A stretch of 64,000 bases of DNA from Lineus longissimus (taxonomy: Eukaryota; Nemertea; Pilidiophora; Heteronemertea; Lineidae): the NCBI RefSeq assembly GCF_910592395.1, contig NC_088314.1, positions 1,984,001-2,048,000 on the forward strand. Direction: 5' to 3'. Under the pieces are notes generated by a model. That model was not told the origin of the DNA, searched no databases, and saw only the letters and a list, made by a program, of their open reading frames with translations. The position numbers and the translations under genes are program-made. Each line of letters begins with the position of its first letter. Within the stretch, counting starts at the first letter, position 1. Below are positions 53,818 through 64,000 of this stretch, in pieces.

Positions 53818-56800
53818 ATGTTGATACAAGTTGCGCATGCAGGTGCACTGAGCTCGGCTCGAAGGTGTAAGTGTTTGGTTCACCCGGCGGGGGAAGCGCT
53901 CAGGTCATCACCAGTAACGCGGGACGCGCGCTTCTTAATAAGAGGCCCGGGATTTGCCATCATGGCATCGGAGAGCGAAGACGTTAAGCCTCACGGAGGA
54001 GGACACGGGATGAGTACCTCAGGAAAAGTTGCGATTGTGATATTAACGATTTTAGTCATTTGTCTTACTGTTGCTTGTGCTATTTTAGTTCTACTTTTAA
54101 TGGATCCTACTGTTCTTGAAGGAATAGGAATATATATGGATAGAAATCATAACAATGGAAAGGAGCCGACGCCGGCTCCTGTGTTAAGTGAGTGTAAGAG
54201 CAGCAAGATAAGTGATTTCAATATGACTGCTTGCATGGAATACCTTCAACAGAACATTGACACTATCGAGGAATCTGGAGAAAGAATACTACAGAAGGAA
54301 TTGAAAAGCAAGTGTATTTGTCCGAAGCCTATTTGTCCTGATATTTTAACAGTTCCAACTCGACGCGAGCCTTGCCCTACGGCGGCGGAATTGTGCCCCA
54401 CGCAAAAGGAATTAACAGATAAAGATACGAGTGAGAACTGCCCTTTGCAAACTTGTCCAACCTTACCAATGACATCCGCAAGTCCTACATGCCCACCCTG
54501 TCCAAAACTTACAGTGCCGAAGTGTCCAACCTCTGACGAGTTGTGTCCTACGACGACAGAGCCAAACGCTACACAAAAGCCTCCGAGGCCCGAGACTACC
54601 TCACGAATACTATGGAAAATAACTGGAACGACGAAAAGAACACCCACATGCCCTCCGCCGATTACCTGTCCAGTTTGTCCGACAAAAGTGAGAGAAGTTT
54701 CCACAACTCGGACGCCATGTCCGACTCTTCGTTGTCCCGAGTGTCCCAAGTTGGTGATACACGAGTGTCCGATTATGAAGTGCCCAACATGTCCCACGAC
54801 CCCATCGCCATGTCCAACCTGTTCGACGGTTCCAACACCAGCGAACTTGACATGTCCAACATGTCCTACAACGCCATCACCATGTCCACCAGTTCCAACA
54901 CCAAAGAATTTGACATGTCTAACTTGTCCGACAACTCCAGCTCAAGCTCCAGCTCCTTGTCCAACCTGTCCAACCTGTCCAACCTGTCGGACAGTTCCAA
55001 CACCACCAGAGCTAAAGTGTCCAACCTGTCCGACAAATCCACCACCAGTCCCTTCTTCAGAGCAGAAGTCTACAGCATCTACGTCAATGCCAATAACTGC
55101 GTCTTCAACAGCTTCTGCGTCGGAGACGTCGTCACCAGCAACCTTGTCAACAACATTGGACAAACCATTACAAATCAATGTGTCGCATTCATGTCCCACC
55201 GCCGCGGAGCTCTGCCCAACTCAATCGTCGGTCGCGTCCGGAGCGGAGAATGTGAATGATTACAATGATATGGACAACTACGACCAATCTGGGGACGCCA
55301 TCCTTGACATAGACGAGGTCTGCACCTTACCAACTTGTCTGAGTGACGCTGGGCGTATCCTCTCCGGCATGGACGCCCCTACAGACCCCTGCGAGAATTT
55401 TCACAAATTCTCATGCGGTGGTTGGCAAGTTCCTCGAAGTGCTGGGAAACGAAATCTAGACGCCATTGATTCGTACTTCGAAGAGATTGAAAAAGACAAT
55501 GTAGAGGATATTAGGAAAGTATTGGAAGTACAGGTTGAAAGAAAAACGACAAAATCAGCAGAAAGGAAGGTTAAGGAATATTACGGGTCCTGCGTTTCGA
55601 GGCGTGAACGCGTTGTTGACCAACTATTATCTCTGAAGCATGGCTTGAAGAAGCTTGGAGGTTGGATAAGAAAGGTCGACAAGATAGGTAGGTCGAATAA
55701 AAAAGCGCAATGACAAATCATTACATTTGCTGTAACGCATATCAGGGCTTCAGACATGTATGTAGCTTGCAAATTTCCATACTTCCTGGGAAGGTAATGT
55801 TGAACGCATATTTCCCTGTACTGTCCTTACCAAACGATAACATTCGAATGATATAGTTAGGAGAAGCAACATTATCAGTTATTGTAAGGTATCTCATTTC
55901 CAAACTGATAATACAATCATACCTGCAACTGTCTTATTATAAACAAGTATACCCCAAGCCCGACCTGATTAACATTCAGTAGTATGAGGGTCCGCGTTAA
56001 CCTAAAATATAAGTCAGCTACCAACGAAATTCCTTCTTTTTGCTTAACGAACCTTATTCACCTTGAAACCAGGAAATGCAGAATGATACAAGGAGTAATT
56101 GGCTTACTATCTATTTACAACCGAGGTAACTATTCATATCACCCTATTAAATCTGCTATCATAAGTATTAAACATGTTCAAGCCATATTACTTTGAACCA
56201 ACATTTTCATAACTCTTTAGATAGACACATCATATCAAATAAATTCTGGAGATCATCCTGGGGTGAATTTCTCCATGACACCATGTTTCAATGTATAACA
56301 AGTAGTTGGTTCTGTTAGTCTCTTTCCATCCTCAAGAGTAAGCATACGTGGTAAGCGGCCAGGGCAGCAAAAAACACCAATTCAAGCCTCTTAACTTCAC
56401 AGTGCATCTCTCTAGCTCTCTTTACTGTCTGACTTTTTATAATGCCATGTCTCAGCAGAAGCTTTATAGTTCAAGAGTCCCCATCAGTTAGGATCATACG
56501 TATTTTGATATGAACTGTTTGGAGAGAATGTGAATGTTGATAATGGTTGTTGATAAACAATACTTAAACATAATGATTACAATGAATATAAATGCAGCAG
56601 TAGCCATACTTTGAAACCATTCTAACGTTTAAAAAGTACGTTCTGTCAAAGAACATAATGAAAAGAAATGTTGCTAGTAAACATCGGAGACCATTTGCGA
56701 GGATGTCACAGACAAATGTTATCTAAAAATGGCCTGGGCGGTGATCTTCTTTTGACTCGGTTTACCAGCAGCATTCTAACCAGTATAAACAGCAGTTAAC

Positions 56801-59800
56801 TGTTGGTATAAAGAAAACCAGTTATGAGAGTTATGACAGTAACTTTCACAGCGACCAATACCATACACCACAAAAATTTTAATCATATACATGTATGTAT
56901 GTTGCTACAATGTCGATGAAATCACCACAACACCATCTGACCATCTGACAAGTTTGTATCGAAATATGATATCAATTTGCTCTCAATGTGGATTCGAGTC
57001 AAGGTTAATGTTCATTCCTTACTACCTGAGGCATGGCCTTCACTTGCCAGAGTTATGGTATACATCGTACTTTTGGGAGACTTCACGGTCTTCTAACCAG
57101 GTGTACCATGAAAAGAATAGATGGAACATTATTATAAATAACAGCGATGATTCAGTCAACCTGCTGTATATGTTTTTGTTTTTTTTGTATTGAGAAGTCT
57201 ATAGCTCCCCGTTGCAATGTTTTATCATAACCGCATCTTCCGAGACAGAATACTTATCACAAGGCCGCTTAAACAACTCTGGTACCTGCAGTGAACCTTC
57301 ATATTCTTTTTTTGTTTGATGAAGATGAAATGCCTCGTTCCCTGTCAAGGGAAGATCGACGGAATGATTAGATAGAATATTACACTATGCCGGGGCATAC
57401 CTGGTTTTTCAGCTTCTTTTATCAGTGTCTTGTGGCGTGGCCTTCCATTACACATAACATATTGTCACCCCTTTCCCTTTCAATTGCGACCCCCATTAGC
57501 GACAGCAGTGAAAGGTCTTATAAGCTTTTCTCACGGGCCATAAGTCAGTGTCTTTGAAGTAGTATCAAGCTACCCACTCTTGCGGACTAAGATGGTCTCA
57601 TACAGCCAGATGTTTGAAAAGCTTCCCTCTTCAATGAGCTAACGATGTCGACATTTCTTTCTAAAGCAGCATGGTCACGCCTTCAGTTATGATTCATGCA
57701 AGTTGGAAAAAAAACTTGATTCTGAAATAAAACACAGGCATGATGATCGTGTTTCCGTTGACTGGTGAAGTTTACTCGGTCCCCTATTGAGCTGTATTAA
57801 GTGCAAATCCTGCAACATGACTCCTAAGTGAAAACTACCTCAGCTGAAACTTCAGAGTGATTTTTCTCAAAGGTGATGAATGAATCATTAAGGTGTACGT
57901 TTCCTTCAAAGATTCAGGTCAGATTTGCAGAGAGTCAAGACAGTTTCTTTGCCCCTGCGGGCTGAGAAGTCAATCAAAAGGCGTTTCCCTCGCCGAAACA
58001 ATCAAAATACAAAATCCCTGCTTCCCATACGCTGTCCTCTCCATCTTCGACGGAGTCACTCACAGGCAGTATAATATTGCGGTTAGCCATTCTGGAACGG
58101 TATCAAGCTCACCAAATTCAATGCCGCCACAGAATCTGAAACAAGATCGACTTTCCCTTCATTGTAGGAACAGCAAAAGTTCCTTTTCCTCGTACCATGA
58201 TTTCGGTGGGAGGTGATTCGGCCTCTTGCATACATTACTCATGCGAGTAAAGACCCTTGAATAAAAGTTATATGAGATAATGGAAACCCTATCTCGAGCC
58301 AAACTCTCGTTCAAAGGTAACATTGAAATTCTCGACACCTAATCAAATAAAAAATGGACCCAGACATGGTGTGTTTTGAGAGGAAATATACTATTCACCA
58401 CACTGGTGCAGAAGGTTAGCTGAGGGGCATATCTTGCAGCCAAAGAAACATAGGATTCTTGAGGTACCAGACATAGCTCCACTTAAAAGTGCAGCAGAGA
58501 GGTTAGACGGAGGCAAACAATTAAGGGCAAGTGTAACATGCATCTGTAAGAAGAAGAGATTTCATCATCTCCCCTTTTGCAGATTTCTCCGACTGGAACC
58601 CACGAAAATACGACCTAAAAGCTTCCATGAGGGCGGCCCACTTTGAGTTGATGTCCAAACCGTTTGTAGAGGTGGATGTCCACTCTGACCTCGGATTGAA
58701 TGGTCATCCTGTAGCACATCTTGTGGTAAGTCTAACACAGCAATCTGTGCTGCGCCTTGGCAATATCTTATGCTGGTGGCACTGAGACCGCGAGCAAGCA
58801 TGATGAACCCTTAATCCACAATCACAACTTAAATGTAACAGGAACTATAGACCAGGAGAAGAGACCACTATATATGTTACACCAGCCTGTGTAATTTTGT
58901 GTCTTTTATAAACAATGGAAATCAAAACTGAATAAAAGAAAAATGCCCAAGTCTGGGTCTAGATGCCAAGTGCATAGATGATGATAATGATACGCTCTTA
59001 GCGAAAGATACATCGCAAATTGTCTCTCTCTGGATCTAACATCCGTGCTAGCAGGCTCATATTTCTACAGCAATATGTTCTGTTGGTGGATTCGATTACA
59101 TGGAAAACATGGCTAGACTCCCTCCTACTAACACACACAAACAGTTAGAGAAGAAGGTCACATTTTAGTAACCACCTCGAGCCGCATCCTGTAGCTAGGC
59201 GTGCGTTCTTGCTCCTTCTCCTTCTCACATTTGTTGTTGTTATCACCGGTAGCCACCTCGCTTGGGTCATAACCAGAAGCTGAGGTCATACATTGCTTTG
59301 ATACGAGTCTTTTCCCCCTGTAGTCATCTTTGTTATTTAACCTCAGCGATCTAAAAAAGGCATTTTTGTTGCAGCTTTTCTTTACATAGGGTATGTACAA
59401 CGGCCCGCTATTTGAATCATGCAGTCTGTTATCAGGAAATACCACCGATGTGATGTATCAGTCATTAGATCGTTCCAGGAGCTAATAACTAATGAATTCC
59501 TGGGTGGTACATCACAAAAGTTAACGCAGAACGAGAGAACCCAGAGTAGTGAAAATGATGACTTTACTCGGTCAGATGTAGATCCACAGCAGGAGGTTGG
59601 TGACGGTGATCTAACGGTTATATTTGATTTTCAGATATCGGCATACGACGTGAAGCCTTGTTCCGAGTACGGCAAGGAGTTTCGTGGCTACCTCCGAGAG
59701 TTGGCCAAAGCCTTAAATCCCGACAGCTACGTGGAGACATTCGTCCAAGGTGTATCTTACGTCTACTCAGAACTCTGCAAGGTACGTTCAATGCTCCATC

Positions 59801-62800
59801 GATGTCGCAAGCCAAAGTAGTTTTTCACGATTAGATGTTCCTGTTACCTCAATAGCTTCAAAATCATGTCTTTGGCAGGAGCAGGTTGCCAAATGGACTG
59901 CGTAGATCGAATTTCATATTTCCATAAAAACCGTCCTATTTTCCCCCACAACATGTTCAAGGAATATTTTCTGAACTGCTGTTTTCTGAACGCTCTTTAT
60001 GTTTGTTCAACCATCATCAACCGGGCCTAAAGTATGTCTAGAAAAACAGTATCTCAGCAAACGATAGGATCAAAATGGACTTGTGTTCCTAACATTTTTC
60101 GTCAGTTTGCTGGGCTGCATCCACCTGCATCTATTTAAATGCATCAATCTACATCCGATCGAATTTGATATAATTCTATTCCATTTCCTGTCGGCTCATT
60201 CTCATGTATACCTCTGGTAACACAATATACAAGGATGTCTCGTAACGTGAAGGGAATCGACTTAGATTTCGAGATATATTTTGACAAAGATGGACTGTTG
60301 TTTGAAGATCTCCTTGATCGTGTACTTTCATCAGTGAAATATGGCAGTAATTAAATGAATGTTACAAAGGTTTAACGGACTTTAAGGTTGTACACCTAAT
60401 CCGACCACGGCTGTTTTGTCTCAGTATCTGATAGACCATCGGGGAAGATTTTTCATTCCTGCACCAACATAAGCTCATAACTCGTTCCGGCTGTGAACAG
60501 AGAGGAAGTAGTGACAATATACCATTGAAGTTAGTCTTTCCCTGCGACTAATCTTGCCGTTATTCTTGCCATCAGTCAGCAATCACCAGTTTGGCCATTG
60601 CCATCAGATCAGTCACCCGAACTCGAGGCGTAGGCCCTACCCCTCTAGATTTTCGAACTATCAATCATCCTTACGCGATGTCTTCACCTTCTACAGCTGA
60701 TGATGAAGCAAAAATAACTTAGATGTCCCCGGCGGCTCGTTTCTTCTGACGAGTCTCACCGTTGATAAAAAATAAAGTTCTTATTATCAGTTTCTGCTGT
60801 AATTAATACGATAAGGCCAGTTTTGCGAAACACTTGGAAAATCTGTCTGCACTTCAAGTTGCCTAGTCCAGAGCATCCAGAAAAACTGGTGATCCTGGTC
60901 TGGAGAGTTTTTCAAGAAGATGTATTTAGCTTCGAGGTGTATTGTCGTTCCAAGTTAGGTGCTTCGTTGGGAGTCATATCATTTGCTTGATATTATGCTT
61001 TAATCAAAAAACAACATTTGTCAGTACTCCAGGAAGCCTAATGGGCCATGTAAATGTAGTTGGTGCTCATGATTACTCGTGCCCAAGTAGCTCTCCCAAG
61101 ATGGTAGAGGGAGGGAGTAAAGAACCTCTGGTGTCCTCGCCAGGATACACACGAGGCACCTTAACATATCTAGGTCTTTCGTTATTACAGGTGAATAGAT
61201 TGGAGATAGAAGCCTATGAGAGGTTAGCATCTGCTTTAGAGCTGGCGATGCCGCTTTCGTATTTGAATGAGACAGTCTCGTGGGTAAGTTAGGGCAAACT
61301 GGGATGGATTTCGGGTGTGGCTGGGACTAAAATGCGAGTTGTTCATTGTAGCGACTGGAATGTCAGTGCTGGTTAGTCAAGGATGCCCCCTATCACCTCA
61401 CACCAATCACGACCCCCATAGATCCCGCTTTTTCCCGCCATGGCCATTTTAAAACGAACAGACAGCGACTGGTGTGGGATGTTAGTCCTGGATGCCCCAT
61501 TTATATATGCACCGGCTCAGTGAAATGTTAAAATCACGATGATAGGTCACCTGCTTGTTTCAATGATTGAAATCAAGAGGTAACAAGACTTGAGAGATAC
61601 CTGGTCTCTCAAACAGATAAGAAAGCTTGTACGTTGAGTGTCTCAGGGCAAGGAGTATGTATTTGTACCAAGGTTGAACAAGCTTGGCATCTTCAAAGCG
61701 GCAACATGTACTGAGTGCAACACATGTTTGTGTAACTTAGCGTTAAGTTCAATGGACGTCGACTTTGGCAGCGATATAACGCCAAAGTTGATGTAACTTT
61801 CTGTTTCTACCATGTTTCGAACTTCTGGACCAAGGATACATGATTGTACATAGTTGCTTTTAGCACCGCAACAGTAATAAGATAGAGGAGTTGGGGTTGA
61901 AATATTGCCGCATCCTTGAAAGCAAATACCATAAGGACGCAAAGCATACAGAACACAACTCCTATCCTACGGCACATGGATATAACCCCCTTTAGTTAAC
62001 TACCTTTATACTGGGATGGAGGGCAACTATTTGTACAACTCGATTATATTGCATTTTGGCCATTTGTACCCAAGTGATATTCTTTTTCAGATCGATTGGA
62101 TGTCATTCCTTCAGCCGACTTACTCCGTGGACTGGAGCAGTACGGTTTTCCTCTCACCGGGAACACTACTGAAGCTACAACTGGTCGGAGACATCATGCC
62201 GAGGCTTTTGGAGAGGTCAGTTTGTTGCTGGTTATACAGTTACGACGAATCCTTCAGAGAGGCAAGGCCACCCAGACTTCATCATCAGTGTCCCTCATCT
62301 TTTCAATAAGAAAAGTTTACTGTGGATGAACATGAAACACCCTGAGAGCATACCCTTAAGGGAATCGGCAGAAATCCAGGCTAGAAATCACTGAGAAAAA
62401 AATTAGCATATATTCGGAAGGAATTGAACTTACCAACTGTTTCCGATACACCTAATAGACAAGAAGCCATAGAAGGCAAGAGTGCCTGAGCTAGCAAGAT
62501 TGGCCGATACATATTTTTTTAAAGTTGTATAACTGCAACACCAGTTTCACTAGAAGTTGGATAAGGAGTTGAAAAAAATGAATGAATTGCATGAATCGAA
62601 GTCTTTGTCTGAAATACCTGGCCATAGGGTTTACAAAGACGAGGTAGATGTAACATTGAATAATCAACAGGCCTAAGGTTAGGCTTTAGCAAAAACTACT
62701 GCGCGTATTAAAAAAATCCAACAATTTAAAACGCCTTCGTATTCAAGACGTTCATTTTAAAACGCTCCTCGCCCAATTCTTGGTCAGCTGCATATTTAAA

Positions 62801-63662
62801 CTTCTGTGTTGATTTCCTCTAGAACCAATCAACCCCCATCTTCTGGCTTTTGCAGGAACGTTCGCGATTACATGGCGTATAAGTACATCGACGACAACAT
62901 GCTTGCGATGCCCAGGACGATCCAGGATGTGTTCATCAAATACAACAAAGGTTCAACGCAACAACGAAAGTGTAAGTCTAGACATAGAAGTTGACAAAAA
63001 GGACTGATTTTAACCATGTTGTCAAAAGTACTTCGCAAGCAGAACAAAATTCCACAAAAATTGTGTTCTTGCGTTTTCAGGTGGTCTTGACCTTCAAAAA
63101 GGATCCTACACGTGTTACCACATTCCTATAGAACGATCGTGGCGGAACTGCATCCAGTTCCCGCTACAGGAGGACATGGCTTTGGCGGTGACGGCGGAGG
63201 TGGATGGCCAGGTCAACGCGCTGGGAAACAAGGAGGTAGTCAGCCACCACGATTTTGTTAAATACAGCGCAGTTGCTCAAAAAGAAACAAAATGTAGCTG
63301 AGATGCTCAGTACGAAGCCTTACACGACAATCAATCACCAGCTTGTGGCGATTTGCACTGTCAGTGCAGAAGAGAGTGTGCTTTTGGAACATGAAGGAGG
63401 CCTGACAGTTCCCTGGAATGAAACCCAAGACACAATCGAAACATCTAAACGCCTTTGAGAACATCATTTCCTTTCTCCACTTCAGCTCATAAAGATACGA
63501 GACTTCATCAAGAACTTCGTCGCCCATCGAACGAGTACCCTGCCATGGCTTGCAGAGGCGTTGCAACACAAGTTTGAAACCCAGATTCAAAGCATAATGT
63601 CTACGTTAGCAGAACCAAAATGGGCTAAAAATCACAACAAACTAGATAGTTATTATGAAAAG
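53818..63662 (+). CDS. M13 metallopeptidase (neprilysin/ECE-like) with Cys-Pro-Thr stalk, 3' partial
   Basis: Eight exons are visible: 53818-55687, 58583-58725, 59635-59781, 61191-61283, 62091-62215, 62856-62971, 63081-63235 and 63486-63662. All phases match, giving about 942 residues before the right edge. Residues about 71-95 form one membrane span (type II; MASESED at 53962 is an alternative start). Residues about 110-490 are a stalk with about thirty Cys-Pro dipeptides. The M13 fold begins near residue 500 with VCTLPTCLSDAGRIL, DPCENFHKFSCGGW and YYGSCVSR. Later exons match the helical M13_N domain (YGKEFRGYLRELAKAL, VRDYMAYKYIDD, SWRNCIQFP, FETQIQSIMSTLAEPKW). The zinc motifs HExxH and ExxxD lie past the window, so activity cannot be judged. 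Family members are ectoenzymes that trim peptides. Exon 8 ends at a donor (AAG, then GTATGC), so the gene continues. Confidence 0.88.
54330..55235 (+). repeat. Degenerate Cys-Pro-Thr codon repeat in the M13 stalk
   Basis: The coding sequence is a degenerate tandem array of TGTCC/TGCCC-type codons for CPT, CPTCPT and CPTTPSPCPT units. A longer unit, CPTAAELCPTQ, appears at both ends of the stalk, and a variant, CPTSDELCPTT, in between. The bias makes long but meaningless open frames in the +2 frame and on the minus strand. Potential N-glycosylation sites (NLT, NAT, NVS) are interspersed. Confidence 0.8.
55688..58582 (+). other. First M13 gene intron
   Basis: The 2.9 kb intron is AT-rich. I see no exon or repeat of note. 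Flanking splice sites are ATA G then GTAGGT, and CCCCTTTTGCAG then ATTTCTCC. Confidence 0.6.
59782..61190 (+). other. Third M13 gene intron
   Basis: There is nothing recognisable between the donor at 59782 and the acceptor TTATTACAG at 61190. The 61284-62090 and 62216-62855 introns are equally featureless. Confidence 0.5.
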
Positions 63663-64000
63663 GTATGCTGAGCTTCTCCCTGTGCAGAATCGAAAAGTTA
63701 CTCCACAACAGAATGGATAAACCGATTGCACGGAGAGAGATTTCATGGCGTATGATTATAACTCCGCTCTTCCAAAACCAATCTCTGGGGACAATGTCAC
63801 AGCCAGATGGGCAGGAGTTGTGGCTTTGAAACAACCCTTCTGATCTGAGGACGGTATTGGACAAGATAAAGCTTACATAAATAGCTTCCTCGAGGTTGTG
63901 ATAGTTGCTCGAGCAAAATGTTGCAGGAAAAGGAAACTCCCCTTCCCGATTGTCAAAGTTGTTTTCCTGTGTTCTACATAAGGTCTCGCCATCTTTTTCA

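Noticed and set aside
54246-54797. 183-codon minus-strand frame rich in Gly-His
   Set aside because: It is the antisense shadow of the CPT repeat; no splice or domain support.
54543-55259. 238-codon plus-strand frame rich in Ser-Asn-Leu-Ser inside the M13 stalk
   Set aside because: It is the +2 reading of the CPT codon repeat; the M13 frame continues through it and carries the conserved domain.

Overview
The window is animal nuclear DNA. Its genes are broken by GT-AG introns, coding exons are short, intergenic spans carry foldback elements and tRNA-derived SINE-like copies, and every recognisable protein is a metazoan family. The protein set, AT-leaning base composition and abundant short palindromes suggest a marine invertebrate (echinoderm, hemichordate or lophotrochozoan grade). 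I cannot fix the phylum from the sequence. All exon models were built by hand from reading frame, splice consensus and family conservation.

Layout. 1-16.4 kb: the 5' part of a TBC1D30-like RabGAP gene on the minus strand. It has a canonical first exon (15.9-16.4 kb), a second exon (8.9-9.1 kb) and a probable alternative first exon (2.1-2.3 kb). The TBC domain lies beyond the left edge, and the introns hold a palindrome and a long degenerate repeat. 17.0-17.9 kb: a small unrecognised plus-strand gene, head to head with it. 19.2-20.7 kb: NOPCHAP1 (C12orf45), minus. 21.4-25.8 kb: a DSTYK-like gene, plus, divergent from NOPCHAP1, coding for a GTPase domain joined to a degenerate kinase domain. 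29.5-32.9 kb: GMPPB, nine coding exons, minus. 34.3-39.5 kb: a p38 MAP kinase, plus, with two tandem alternative first coding exons. 43.4-48.0 kb: a secreted sushi/CCP-repeat protein with a cysteine-rich N-terminal module, minus. 48.7-49.6 kb: an intronless unrecognised gene, minus. 53.8 kb to the right edge: an M13 (neprilysin/ECE-like) metallopeptidase with a very long Cys-Pro-Thr stalk, plus; its catalytic exons lie past the edge.

The genes do not form one pathway. Several neighbours are divergently arranged: TBC1D30 with the unknown 17 kb gene, NOPCHAP1 with DSTYK-like, and GMPPB with p38. The most notable points are the reversed pattern of decay in the DSTYK-like protein (GTPase motifs kept, kinase motifs lost), the duplicated p38 glycine-loop exon, the CPT stalk of the peptidase, the alternative TBC1D30 start, and several large inverted or degenerate repeats.
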